Below are positions 36,243 to 44,724 of a stretch of 64,000 nt of DNA, one piece after another. The translations under genes and the position numbers were made by a program. Positions within the stretch are counted from its first letter, which is position 1; every line of letters begins with the position of its first letter. The DNA is from Clostridiales bacterium (GTDB lineage: Bacteria > Bacillota > Clostridia > Oscillospirales > Oscillospiraceae), in contig JAJPXB010000043.1 of the NCBI GenBank assembly GCA_021205695.1, positions 34,300 to 98,299 of the forward strand. The letters are read 5' to 3'. The notes beneath the pieces were generated by a model. The model made no database searches and had not been told where the DNA came from. It was given only the letters and a program-made list of their open reading frames with translations.

Positions 36243-38903
36243 ATGAAACTTATGGTTCTTGACGGCAATTCTATCGTCAACCGGGCCTATTACGGCATCC
36301 GCCTGCTGAGCACCAGCGACGGGCTTTATACCAACGCCATCTACGGCTTCCTCAACATCCTGCAAAAGCTGGTGGACGAGGAGCAGCCGGAGGCCCTGTG
36401 CGTCACCTTCGATCTGAAAGCCCCCACCTTCCGCCATAAGGCGTATGAGGGCTATAAGGCAACCCGCCACGCCATGCCGGAGGAGCTGGCCATGCAGATG
36501 CCGGTGCTGAAAGAGGTGCTGGATGCCATGAACATCCCCCGCTATGAGCTGGAGGGCTGGGAGGCGGACGATCTGCTGGGCACCATCTCCCGGAAGTGCG
36601 AGGCCGCCGGATGGGACTGCGCCATCGTCACCGGGGACAAGGACTCTCTCCAGCTCATCACGGAGCACACGAAGGTGAAGCTGGTGACCACCCGCATGGG
36701 CCAGACCACCACGAAGGACATGACGCCGGAGGCCTTCCGGGAAGTATACGGCTTCGACCCCATCCACATGATCGACCTGAAAAGTCTGATGGGAGACGCC
36801 TCGGACAATATCCCCGGGGTCAAGGGCATCGGGGAAAAGACCGCCATGGGGCTGATCCAGACCTACGGCTCGGTGGAAAATCTCTACGCCGGTTTCGACC
36901 AGGCGGAGCTGAAGCCCGCCCAGCGGCGCAAGCTGGACGAGGGAAGGGAGATGGCGAAGCTGTCCTACGACCTGGCCACCATTCGCTGCGACGCTCCCAT
37001 CGACTTCCGGCCGGAGGACGCCCTGCGCCGTCCGGTGGACAACGACGCTCTCTACGCCCTGTTTCTCCGGCTGGAATTCTCCAAGCTCATCGAGCGGTTC
37101 GGCCTGAAGCCCCCGGAACAGCCCGCTGCCTCCGGCCAGGGGGAGCCGGAGGTACAGACAGAGGTAATAGATGTGCTGACCCAGGCGCAGGCGGAGACGC
37201 TCTATCCCCGGTGGGAGGCGGCGGCATATGTCACTGTGCTGCCGCTTGCCAGCCTGGACGGGGTGACGTTGAGCGAGCAGGCCGGGGAGGGCCAGAAATA
37301 TCTCTACGACATCCGTCAGAGCCGGTATCAGGGGGACTACGACGCGCTGCTCCGGGAGCTGTTTTCCGGGCGGGTGAGCAAGGTGGCCCATGGGGTCAAG
37401 ACCCTGTGCGAGGCGCTGCTGGCGGAGGGCCTGCCCACAGAGGGCTTTGTCTTTGACACCGAGCTGGCGGCCTACCTGCTGGACCCCACGGCGGGGAGCT
37501 ATGAGCTGCCCAGGCTGGCCATGCACTACTTCCAAAAGGACATGGAGGCCAAGGCCGCTTACCAGGCGGAGGGCGCTTTCACCTCTCTCTCGGATGACCC
37601 AAAGGCCCAGACCGCCTGGTATGAGGACACCGCCCTCATCGAGGCGCTCTATCAGGTGATGGAGCCAAAGCTCCGGGAGCTGGGGATGCTGGAGCTGCTG
37701 ACCCAGGTGGAGCTGCCCCTCTGTCCGGTGCTGGCGGAGATGGAGCAGGCGGGCTTTCTGGTGGATCGGAAGGCGCTGGCGGCGTTCGGGGAGATGCTTT
37801 CGGAGAACATCGACCGGACGCAGCAGGAGATCTTCCGGCTGGCGGGTCGGACATTCAACATCAATTCCACCCAGCAGCTGGGAGCGGTGCTTTTTGAGGA
37901 CCTGGGCCTGCCCACCTTCAAAAAGACGAAGCGGGGCTACTCCACCAACGCCGACGTGCTGGAAAAGCTCAAGCCCTATCACCCCATTATCCAGCAGATT
38001 TTGGACTATCGGCAGCTCAGCAAGCTGAAATCCACCTATGTGGACGGGCTGACGAAGGTGATCGGCCCGGACGGGCGCATCCACACCAGCTTCCAGAATA
38101 CAGTCGCCGCCACCGGGCGGCTGTCCTCTGTGGAGCCGAATCTGCAGAATATCCCCGTCCGCACCCCTCTGGGGGCGGAGATGCGCAAGATGTTCATGGC
38201 GGCCCCCGGCAACGTGCTGGTGGATGCCGACTACTCCCAGATCGAGCTGCGCCTGTTGGCCCACATCGCCCAGGATGAGGCCATGCTGGAGGGCTTTCGC
38301 GCCGGGGCGGATATCCACACTGCCACGGCGGCCCAGGTGTTCGGCGTGCCGGAGGAGGAGGTCACGAAGCAGATGCGCTCCTCTGCCAAGGCGGTGAACT
38401 TCGGCATCGTCTATGGCATCTCCGCCTTCTCCCTGGCCCAGGACATCGGGGTTGCCCAGTGGCAGGCCAAGGAGTATATGGAACGATATTTTGACAAGTA
38501 TTCCGGCATCCGGGACTATCAGAAGAATATCGTCGCAAAGGCCAAGGAGGACGGCTTTGTGTCCACCGAGATGGGCCGTCGCCGTTGGCTCCCCGAGCTG
38601 AAAAGCTCTAACTTTAACCTCCGCTCCTTTGGCGAGCGGGTGGCGCTGAATATGCCCATCCAGGGGACCGCCGCCGACATCATCAAGCTGGCTATGATCC
38701 GGGTGCAGGCCCGGCTCAAATCGGAGGGCTATCAGGGACGGCTGGTGCTCCAGGTTCACGACGAGCTGATTGTGGAGTGCCCGGAATCGGAGGGGGACGC
38801 CATCGCCCGGCTGCTGGAGGAGGAGATGGAGCGGGTGGTCTCCCTGTCTGTCCCCCTGGTGGCGGAGGCCAAGGTGGGCAAGTGCTGGGCAGACGCCCAC
38901 TGA
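36243..38903 (+). CDS. polA: DNA polymerase I (3'-5' exonuclease residues apparently lost)
   Basis: The 886-residue protein has an N-terminal 5' nuclease ('VLDGNSIVNRAYYG', 'ALCVTFDLKAPTFRHKAYEGYKATR', 'GDASDNIPGVKGIGEKTA'), a central exonuclease-like fold, and a family A polymerase domain with motif A 'DYSQIELRLLAHI', O-helix 'RSSAKAVNFGIVYGIS' and motif C 'QVHDELIVE'. The central domain lacks the FDTET-type acidic motif, as in Bacillus Pol I, so proofreading is unlikely. The ATG at 36243 starts the family. A TATAAT box lies at 36203-36208. Confidence 0.96.
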   Translation: MKLMVLDGNSIVNRAYYGIRLLSTSDGLYTNAIYGFLNILQKLVDEEQPEALCVTFDLKAPTFRHKAYEGYKATRHAMPEELAMQMPVLKEVLDAMNIPRYELEGWEADDLLGTISRKCEAAGWDCAIVTGDKDSLQLITEHTKVKLVTTRMGQTTTKDMTPEAFREVYGFDPIHMIDLKSLMGDASDNIPGVKGIGEKTAMGLIQTYGSVENLYAGFDQAELKPAQRRKLDEGREMAKLSYDLATIRCDAPIDFRPEDALRRPVDNDALYALFLRLEFSKLIERFGLKPPEQPAASGQGEPEVQTEVIDVLTQAQAETLYPRWEAAAYVTVLPLASLDGVTLSEQAGEGQKYLYDIRQSRYQGDYDALLRELFSGRVSKVAHGVKTLCEALLAEGLPTEGFVFDTELAAYLLDPTAGSYELPRLAMHYFQKDMEAKAAYQAEGAFTSLSDDPKAQTAWYEDTALIEALYQVMEPKLRELGMLELLTQVELPLCPVLAEMEQAGFLVDRKALAAFGEMLSENIDRTQQEIFRLAGRTFNINSTQQLGAVLFEDLGLPTFKKTKRGYSTNADVLEKLKPYHPIIQQILDYRQLSKLKSTYVDGLTKVIGPDGRIHTSFQNTVAATGRLSSVEPNLQNIPVRTPLGAEMRKMFMAAPGNVLVDADYSQIELRLLAHIAQDEAMLEGFRAGADIHTATAAQVFGVPEEEVTKQMRSSAKAVNFGIVYGISAFSLAQDIGVAQWQAKEYMERYFDKYSGIRDYQKNIVAKAKEDGFVSTEMGRRRWLPELKSSNFNLRSFGERVALNMPIQGTAADIIKLAMIRVQARLKSEGYQGRLVLQVHDELIVECPESEGDAIARLLEEEMERVVSLSVPLVAEAKVGKCWADAH

Positions 38904-38914
38904 GGGAAACGGCC

Positions 38915-39439
38915 ATGAGGTTCGATATTGCAGCCCTCTCTCAGACCTGCGCCGTCCGTCCCCTGAACGGAAACGACCTGCCGGAACTGCTGACCCTTTG
39001 CCGGGGAAATCCCCAATATTACCGACACTGCCCTCCGACCGTCAGCGAGGAGACGCTGCGGTCTGACATGACAGCTCTGCCGCCGGGAAAGACGGCGGAG
39101 GACAGGTACTATCTGGGCTTCTGGAGCGGGGAACGACTGGCAGCGGTGCTGGATTTGGTACTGGGCTATCCGGATGGAGAGACAGCCTTTATCGGCTTCT
39201 TTATGGTGGCCCGGGAAATGCAGGGCCGGGGCTTTGGCTCCGCTCTGGTGGAGGAGCTCTGTGCCGCCCTGAACCAAAAATACCGGCGTATCCGCCTGGC
39301 CTATGTCCGGGACAACCGGCAGAGCGAAAGCTTCTGGCGGAAAAACGGCTTCCACCCCACCGGAGAGAGGTTGGAGGGCGAGCGGTATACCGCTGTCCTG
39401 ACCGAGCGGGAGCTGGCTGCGCCGCAAAACGAGATTTAA
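38915..39439 (+). CDS. GNAT-family N-acetyltransferase
   Basis: The 174-residue protein has a GNAT fold with acetyl-CoA loop 'REMQGRGFGSALVEEL' and the C-terminal 'ESFWRKNGFHPTGE'. The substrate is not deducible. The ATG at 38915 lies 11 nt after polA with a GAGG-like site; the longer track frame runs inside polA and is rejected. It sits upstream of rimI, which is a different acetyltransferase and not a duplicate. Confidence 0.85.
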   Translation: MRFDIAALSQTCAVRPLNGNDLPELLTLCRGNPQYYRHCPPTVSEETLRSDMTALPPGKTAEDRYYLGFWSGERLAAVLDLVLGYPDGETAFIGFFMVAREMQGRGFGSALVEELCAALNQKYRRIRLAYVRDNRQSESFWRKNGFHPTGERLEGERYTAVLTERELAAPQNEI

Positions 39440-39458
39440 CGTAAGAGGAGAGATTCTC

Positions 39459-39977
39459 ATGAGCGAATGGAAACCGGTGATGGCCTCCGTGCCCGGTGAG
39501 GCGCGGCAGCCCATCCCATATCAGCTGGTCCCCATGGACCGGGAGCTGGTGCCCCAGATCGCCGAGCTGGAGCGGCAGACCTTCTCCATGCCCTGGACGG
39601 AGGAGATGCTCTATGACGAGCTGGACAGCCTGACCAGCTCCTGCATTGTGGCCGTCACCGGGGAGCGGGAGGTCCTGGGCTACGCCAGCCTGACGGTGGT
39701 GCTGGACGAGGGCTACATCAGCAACATCGCCGTCAAAAAGGAGTACCGCCGCCAGGGGCTGGCCAGTGATCTGCTGGGGGTGTTCCTCCGGTTTGCCCAG
39801 GCCCAGAACCTGTCTTTCCTGACCCTGGAGGTGCGGGAGAGCAACCGGGCGGCCAGAGCCCTCTATGAAAAATTCGGTTTTCAGGAGATGGGCCGACGGA
39901 AAAACTATTACGACAAGCCCACGGAGGATGCCCTTCTCATGACGAGATTTCTCCGGCAGGAGGGAGACGGGCAATGA
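39459..39977 (+). CDS. rimI: Ribosomal protein S18 alanine N-acetyltransferase
   Basis: The 172-residue GNAT protein has RimI features: 'FSMPWTEEMLYDEL', 'GYASLTVVLDEGYISNIAVKKEYRRQGLASDLL' for acetyl-CoA binding, and 'LEVRESNRAARALYEKFGFQEMGRRKNYY'. It acetylates the N terminus of S18 in model organisms. A 20-residue N-terminal extension precedes the usual start; the upstream AAGAGGAG site supports the track ATG. The stop overlaps the tsaD ATG, reproducing the common rimI-tsaD pair, although tsaB and tsaE are not in the window. Confidence 0.9.
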   Translation: MSEWKPVMASVPGEARQPIPYQLVPMDRELVPQIAELERQTFSMPWTEEMLYDELDSLTSSCIVAVTGEREVLGYASLTVVLDEGYISNIAVKKEYRRQGLASDLLGVFLRFAQAQNLSFLTLEVRESNRAARALYEKFGFQEMGRRKNYYDKPTEDALLMTRFLRQEGDGQ

Positions 39978-40996
39978 TTATATTGGCAGTGGAGTCCTCC
40001 TGTGATGAGACCGCTGTGGCGGTGGTACGGGACGGGCGGACCGTGTTGTCTGACGCCATCGCCTCTCAGATTGATATGCACACCGTCTACGGCGGAGTGG
40101 TGCCGGAGATAGCCTCCCGCAAGCACCTGGAGGCCATTTCACTTATGGCAGATCAGGCGCTCGCGCAGGCGGGCGTCGCCAGGGGGGACATCGACGCCGT
40201 GGCCTGCACCTATGCCCCGGGACTGATCGGGGCCGTGCTGGTGGGGGTGAACTTTGCCAAGAGCGCGGCATGGGGGCTGAACGTCCCGCTCATCCCCGTC
40301 CACCATATCCGGGGCCACATCGCCGCCAACTATATCACCCACCCCGATCTGGAGCCCCCCTTTCTCTGCCTGTGCGTCTCCGGGGGCAACACCATGATCG
40401 TGGACGTCCGGGACTACACCGACATGGCGCTTTTGGGTGCCACCCGGGACGATGCGGCGGGGGAGTGCTTTGACAAGGTGGCCCGGGTGCTGGGCATCGG
40501 CTACCCCGGGGGCGGCCCCATGGATCGCCTTGCCACTGGGGGAGACCCCCGAAAATACCCCCTGCCCCGGTCTAAGGTGGATGGAGCACCTTTGGATATG
40601 TCCTTCTCCGGGCTGAAAACGGCGGCGCTGAACCTAATCCACAACGCCCAGCAGAAGGGAGAGGCGCTGGATCTGCCCTCCTTCGCCGCCTCCTTTGGTC
40701 AGGCGGTCAGCGACGAGCTGGTGCCAAGAGCGGTGGACGCCGCCCGGACGCTGGGCTATGGCAAGGTGGCCGCTGCCGGAGGGGTCGCCGCCAACAGCCG
40801 TATCCGGGCCGACCTGGCTGCGGCCTGCGAGCGGGAGGGCTGGCAGCTCTACCTGCCGGAGTTGAAGCTCTGCGGGGACAACGGGGCCATGATCGGCTGT
40901 CAGGGATACTATGAGTACCTGGCGGGCCACCAGGCGGATCTCACCCTGAACGGCTATGCCGGACGTGAGATCGGCTGTAATGACTGGAAATCATGA
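39974..40996 (+). CDS. tsaD: tRNA threonylcarbamoyladenosine transferase subunit TsaD
   Basis: The 340-residue ASKHA-fold protein has 'AVESSCDETAVAVV', the metal-binding 'HHIRGHIAANY', 'LCVSGGNTMI' and 'KVAAAGGVAANSRIR', all diagnostic of TsaD/Kae1. It completes t6A formation on ANN-decoding tRNAs. The ATG overlaps the rimI stop (ATGA). Right after the stop lies an inverted repeat TTATGTCAA/TTGACATAA, without a T run. Confidence 0.97.
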   Translation: MIILAVESSCDETAVAVVRDGRTVLSDAIASQIDMHTVYGGVVPEIASRKHLEAISLMADQALAQAGVARGDIDAVACTYAPGLIGAVLVGVNFAKSAAWGLNVPLIPVHHIRGHIAANYITHPDLEPPFLCLCVSGGNTMIVDVRDYTDMALLGATRDDAAGECFDKVARVLGIGYPGGGPMDRLATGGDPRKYPLPRSKVDGAPLDMSFSGLKTAALNLIHNAQQKGEALDLPSFAASFGQAVSDELVPRAVDAARTLGYGKVAAAGGVAANSRIRADLAAACEREGWQLYLPELKLCGDNGAMIGCQGYYEYLAGHQADLTLNGYAGREIGCNDWKS

Positions 40997-41021
40997 TTAT
41001 GTCAATCCAAATTTGACATAA
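40997..41021. other. Inverted repeat just after tsaD
   Basis: TTATGTCAA and TTGACATAA are perfect 9-nt arms around a 7-nt loop, starting one base past the tsaD stop. It is AT-rich and has no T run, so it is more like a protein-binding site than a terminator. Confidence 0.45.
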
Positions 41022-41092
41022 CGCGGTTCCATAATTTTCGGCGGAAAACCCGAAAAAGAGGGGAAAAAGCCTTGCGTCGGCGGGATTTTTCC

Positions 41093-41122
41093 TGTGGAAA
41101 ACCCTGTGGAAAATGTGGATAA
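41093..41122. promoter_or_regulatory. Cluster of three DnaA-box-like 9-mers
   Basis: TGTGGAAAA (41093-41101), TGTGGAAAA (41105-41113) and TGTGGATAA (41114-41122) lie in tandem in the same orientation. The third is the perfect reverse complement of the DnaA box TTATCCACA and the others differ by one base. They are in the 490-nt gap between tsaD and trpS. No dnaA, dnaN, rpmH or gyrB is nearby, so this is unlikely to be the main origin. Confidence 0.6.
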
Positions 41123-41380
41123 CTCCCTGTAGAAACCGGTTGCGAAGCCATTATTGACGGCCGCCAGACGCCCGCCTGTCAAGGGGGCTGAGCGATTTTC
41201 TCCCTGTTCCACCGGGACAAATTTGACAAAATTTTGGGGGCAGATTTGTGAGGATATCCTATTGACAGCCCTCGACGAAAGCTGCGGAATGAGCGGGGAA
41301 TACGGACAGTATTTTCACCTTTTCACCCTGCTCCGGGCGGCGGGCCTGACCGGGGCCTGCGCTCCTCCTCAGGAAAAAGA

Positions 41381-41409
41381 TTGCCAACGGAATCTCTGTA
41401 TGATATAAT
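41381..41409 (+). promoter_or_regulatory. Promoter of trpS, with leader hairpin
   Basis: TTGCCA and TATAAT are 17 nt apart. The leader holds a hairpin CCGGGGGC/GCCCCCGG (41436-41462) ending 30 nt before the start codon. No T-box sequence is present. The rest of the tsaD-trpS gap (41123-41380) holds scattered TTGACA-like hexamers and a short track ORF without an RBS; I see no supportable gene. Confidence 0.7.
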
Positions 41410-41492
41410 CGGATATCATGTCGAAGCAAAATTGACCGGGGGCGGCGTTCGGGTGCCCCCGGCAGGATAGATCACAAGCAAAGGACGTGGAA

Positions 41493-42494
41493 ATGATGGA
41501 ACAAAAGGGCATTATGCTCTCCGGCATCCAGCCCAGCGGCGAGCTGACCCTCGGCTCCTATCTGGGGGCCATCAAGAACTGGGCCGAGCGGGCCGATCAG
41601 TTTGACTGCTATTATTTCATGGCGGATATGCACACCATCACGGTGCGTCAGAATCCTGCCGACCTCCGCCGCCGGACGGTGAGTCAGCTGGCGGCCTATA
41701 TCGCCTGCGGTCTGGACCCAGAGAAGAACACGCTGTTCATCCAGAGCCACGTCCCCGCCCACGCCCAGCTGGGTTGGATCTTGGACTGCTTTACCATGTT
41801 TGGAGAGCTGTCCCGGATGACCCAGTTCAAGGCCAAGAGCGCCGCCCACGCGGAGAACATCAACGCCGGGCTGTTCACCTATCCCTGCCTCATGGCGGCG
41901 GACATCCTGCTCTATCAGGCGGACTATGTCCCGGTGGGTGAGGACCAGAAGCAGCACTGTGAGCTGACCCGGGACATCGCCGAGCGGTTCAACGCCGTCT
42001 ATGGCCCGGTGTTCAAGGTCCCGGAGCCCTATATCCCCAAGATGGGCGCCCGGGTCATGAGCCTGACCAGCCCGGAGAACAAGATGTCCAAGTCGGATCA
42101 GGACCCCAACGGCTGTGTTTACCTGCTGGAGGATCCGGCAGTGATCGCGAAAAAGTTCAGGCGGGCAGTCACCGACAGCGAGTCCTGCGTCCGCTACGAT
42201 CCGGTGAACAAGCCGGGCATCTCCAACCTGATGCAGATTTACGCCGCCGCCACGGGTAAGAGCTTCGAGACCATCGAGGCGGAATTTGCCGGTCAGGGCT
42301 ATGGCGCCTTCAAGACTGCCGTGGGCGACAGCGTGGTGGAGATGTGCCGTCCCATCCGGGAGGAGACGGAGCGGCTGCTCAAGGATAAGGCCTATCTGGA
42401 ATCCGTCTACCGCTCCGGTGCGGAGAAGGCCGGCTATATCGCCAACAAGACGCTGCGAAAGGTATACAAGAAGGTCGGTTTCGTCGCTCCCTGA
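41493..42494 (+). CDS. trpS: Tryptophanyl-tRNA synthetase
   Basis: The 333-residue class I synthetase has 'SGIQPSGELTLGSYLGAI' (HIGH region), 'MADMHTIT', 'LLYQADYVPVGEDQKQH' and 'SPENKMSKSDQD' (KMSKS). It charges tRNA-Trp. The track begins at GTG 41487, but the AAAGGA site is better spaced for ATG 41493 (or 41496). It has its own promoter and stands apart from tsaD. Confidence 0.96.
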   Translation: MMEQKGIMLSGIQPSGELTLGSYLGAIKNWAERADQFDCYYFMADMHTITVRQNPADLRRRTVSQLAAYIACGLDPEKNTLFIQSHVPAHAQLGWILDCFTMFGELSRMTQFKAKSAAHAENINAGLFTYPCLMAADILLYQADYVPVGEDQKQHCELTRDIAERFNAVYGPVFKVPEPYIPKMGARVMSLTSPENKMSKSDQDPNGCVYLLEDPAVIAKKFRRAVTDSESCVRYDPVNKPGISNLMQIYAAATGKSFETIEAEFAGQGYGAFKTAVGDSVVEMCRPIREETERLLKDKAYLESVYRSGAEKAGYIANKTLRKVYKKVGFVAP

Positions 42495-42541
42495 TCGGAC
42501 ACAGAGCCGAAGGGGAACACGAAAGGAGGCTTTCCTCTCTT

Positions 42542-43681
42542 ATGAAGGCTTTGAACTACCAGTCGCTGGCCATTGTGGTGGCGGCACTGGCCGTGGCGAT
42601 GGCGGTGGCGGTGATAATGGTCCCCCTGGTGCGACGTCTTGCCATCCGCATGGGAGCCATTGACATGCCCGGTGTGACGGGAACCGACAGCGAACGCCAC
42701 CTCCACAAGGAGCCGACCCCCCGCATGGGAGGGCTGGCCATCTTTGCGGGCTTCCTGGTGGCAATGCTGCTGTTTGTCCAACTGAATACCAGGCTCACTG
42801 CCATGCTGGTAGGCGCAGTCATCATCGTTGTCCTGGGCATGGTGGACGATGTAAAGGGGTTGTCCGCCCTGCTGAAGCTTGCTGTCCAGATTGTAGCCGC
42901 CATGGTGGCGGTGGCCGGGGGCAATGTCATCAGCTATATCAGTGCGCCCACCTGGATCGCCGAGAGCGGACATCTGAATCTGGGGATGTTCTCCGTTCCG
43001 GTGTCCGTCCTGTGGATCGTCCTGATCACCAATGCGGTGAATCTGATCGACGGCCTGGACGGCCTGGCCGCAGGAGTATCCGCCATCTCTTCCGTCTGCC
43101 TGCTTATCGTGGCCATGGGATATTCTGATATCACGGTGGCGGTGCTCTGCGCCGCTCTGGCGGGGGGCTGTATCGGCTTTCTGCCCTATAATATCAGTCC
43201 CGCCCGTATCTTTATGGGTGATACCGGCTCCACCTTTATCGGATTTATCCTGGCGGTGGCCTCTATCCAGGGACTGTTCAAGATTTATGCCCTGATCTCC
43301 TTTGCCGTGCCCTTCTGCCTGCTGGGTCTGCCCATCTTCGATGTCTGCTATGCCGTCATTGCCCGGGTGAGCCACGGGGAAAACCCCATGAAGGCGGACA
43401 GGAAGCACATCCACTACCGACTGCTGGACATGGGCCTGACCCGGCAGCAGACGGTGGCCGTTCTCTACATTATCTCCGGCATCCTGGGCCTGACCGCCGT
43501 GCTGCTGAGCACCTCAGAGGGCGGGCGGTGGATCCCGCTGGTGATCGCCGTAGTCATCGTGGGCGTGGTCGCCTATCAGCTGTTTCGACACCGCCGGGCG
43601 CTTCTGAAGGGGGAGGGGCACCACAGGCACTTCCCCAATGCGGACGCACGCCTTCCCCATAAGGAGGACGAGAAAAAATAA
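42542..43681 (+). CDS. WecA/TagO-type undecaprenyl-phosphate sugar-1-phosphate transferase
   Basis: The 379-residue polytopic protein has about ten or eleven TM segments and the MraY/WecA superfamily motifs 'PTPRMGGLAIF', 'GMVDDVKGLSALLKL' (Asp pair), 'NAVNLIDGLDGLAAG' and 'FMGDTGSTFIGF'. A His-rich 'RKHIHYRLLDMGL' cytoplasmic loop is typical of WecA/TagO rather than MraY. It would start assembly of a cell-surface polymer by loading a sugar phosphate on undecaprenyl phosphate. Its stop directly abuts the stop of a convergent gene. Confidence 0.88.
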   Translation: MKALNYQSLAIVVAALAVAMAVAVIMVPLVRRLAIRMGAIDMPGVTGTDSERHLHKEPTPRMGGLAIFAGFLVAMLLFVQLNTRLTAMLVGAVIIVVLGMVDDVKGLSALLKLAVQIVAAMVAVAGGNVISYISAPTWIAESGHLNLGMFSVPVSVLWIVLITNAVNLIDGLDGLAAGVSAISSVCLLIVAMGYSDITVAVLCAALAGGCIGFLPYNISPARIFMGDTGSTFIGFILAVASIQGLFKIYALISFAVPFCLLGLPIFDVCYAVIARVSHGENPMKADRKHIHYRLLDMGLTRQQTVAVLYIISGILGLTAVLLSTSEGGRWIPLVIAVVIVGVVAYQLFRHRRALLKGEGHHRHFPNADARLPHKEDEKK

Positions 43682-43987
43682 TCAGCCCAGGCCCATGAGC
43701 AGTATCAGGGCAAGAATGATGAGCCACTCGTCGTCCTCCGACTCCCGAAAGAGATAGATGAGGATGAGAATGAGGAGAATGTCTCCCTTGTCCAGCCTGC
43801 TGACACCCAATCGATCCAGCAGCCGGTCAATGCCGCCGTCCCCGGAGAGAAGGCCGCGGAGGGCGGAGAAGAGCCCTCCTGCCCCGGCGCTCCCGCCGGA
43901 GGAGGGCCTGGACGGTTCCCCCTGGGGGCCGTCCGGCTCCACCGGCTGATAGCCCCCCTGAGGACTGTACCGGTTATACATCCCCAT
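43682..43987 (-). CDS. Small protein with Gly/Pro/Ser-rich N-terminus and hydrophobic C-terminus (unknown)
   Basis: The 101-residue protein begins with a low-complexity stretch ('NRYSPQGGYQPVEPDGPQGE', 'SSGGSAGAGG'), then 'LFSALRGLLSG', then two hydrophobic runs separated by an acidic turn ('ILLILILIYLFRESEDDEWLIILALILLMGL'), suggesting a membrane hairpin. I do not recognise a family. The ATG overlaps the end of the upstream 123-residue gene by 14 nt, making it the last of a three-gene minus-strand unit. Confidence 0.7.
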   Translation of the reverse strand: MGMYNRYSPQGGYQPVEPDGPQGEPSRPSSGGSAGAGGLFSALRGLLSGDGGIDRLLDRLGVSRLDKGDILLILILIYLFRESEDDEWLIILALILLMGLG

Positions 43988-44345
43988 CCCCCCTGAACAT
44001 GGACAGCGCCGCCTGAATGACCCGGCTGATGCGGGTGATGTGGACGGCCCGCTCCAGTCGCTCCTGGCTGTTCTCCTTCAAAAAGGGCCGGAGCGCCTCC
44101 AGGAGCTGTGTCCTCTCGTCTCCCTGCTGCTGATAGACGGACAGCAGGGAGGAGAGCCTGCCCAGCGTGGCCGGCTCCAGGCCGCCCAGCAGATCGGCGG
44201 GGGCGGAGGAAGGAGCGGCTCCTTCGGAGGCGTCCGTCTCCGAAGGGGGACTGCCACCGGAGAGGGAATTGGCCAGGGACATGATCTGCTCCATGGCCTG
44301 GGGAGAGGACAGGATTTCATTCAGTTTTTCCTCAAATTCGGCCAC
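43974..44345 (-). CDS. Small helical protein, middle gene of an unknown trio
   Basis: The 123-residue protein starts 'MAEFEEKLNEILSSPQAMEQIMSLANSLSGG', has a Ser/Pro/Ala-rich linker, and ends with a helical part 'LLEALRPFLKENSQERLERAVHITRISRVIQAALSMF'. No signal peptide, metal motif or enzyme motif is visible. The 'SSPQAMEQIMSL' phrase echoes 'NPSALKALIQSP' in the next upstream gene, so the two may be related. An AAAGGAGG site precedes the ATG. The function is unknown. Confidence 0.75.
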   Translation of the reverse strand: MAEFEEKLNEILSSPQAMEQIMSLANSLSGGSPPSETDASEGAAPSSAPADLLGGLEPATLGRLSSLLSVYQQQGDERTQLLEALRPFLKENSQERLERAVHITRISRVIQAALSMFRGDGDV

Positions 44346-44367
44346 AGAGCAGTCCTCCTTTCCTGAA

Positions 44368-44643
44368 TCAGCGCCGCTCCAGGCGGCCCTCCAGATTGGT
44401 CAACGCATCCCCGCCCTCCCGGCTCTGGCCGAGACGGCGGAGCATTTCCTGAAGTGCGGAGGCGTCTCCCGCCTTTGCCTGTTTGGCTGCCCCCTGGAGG
44501 TCGCCCTGCTGCTGCAGCAGAGAGATGAGACGCTTCGTCTCCGGCGATTGAATGAGGGCCTTGAGCGCGGACGGGTTTTGCATCAGCTCCTCCGCCTCCC
44601 GGGGCAGAGAGCCGGATGGACGGTCAGCTGCGGACTGTTTCAT
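44368..44643 (-). CDS. Small helical protein, first gene of an unknown trio
   Basis: The 91-residue charged protein is predicted to be mostly helical: 'EAEELMQNPSALKALIQSPETKRLISLLQQQGDLQGAAKQA' and 'ALQEMLRRLGQSREGGDALTNLEGRLERR'. A GGAGGGATC site lies before the ATG. It heads the minus-strand trio and is divergent from the phosphodiesterase gene, with about 80 nt between them for both promoters. I recognise no named family. Confidence 0.72.
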   Translation of the reverse strand: MKQSAADRPSGSLPREAEELMQNPSALKALIQSPETKRLISLLQQQGDLQGAAKQAKAGDASALQEMLRRLGQSREGGDALTNLEGRLERR

Positions 44644-44724
44644 CAGAGATCCCTCCTGCCAGCCCGGAAAACCGGGCCAACTGCATTTAGTTTAGTATAT
44701 GCACCGACGAAGGAGATGTGCTCC

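Noticed and set aside
35837-36280. In-frame 148-codon extension of the CDF transporter in the ORF track
   Set aside because: The frame runs through the promoter and a structured leader. The family start with a good RBS is at 35836.
36213-38900. 895-codon open frame antisense to polA
   Set aside because: It is a shadow of the real polA gene caused by codon-position GC bias. No promoter, RBS or recognisable domain.
41093-41122. Main chromosomal origin at the DnaA-box cluster
   Set aside because: There are only three boxes, no AT-rich unwinding region is obvious beside them, and none of dnaA, dnaN, recF, gyrB or rpmH is near.
41154-41408. 84-codon frame in the tsaD-trpS gap
   Set aside because: It has no RBS, overlaps the trpS promoter, has a mixed composition and no known motif.
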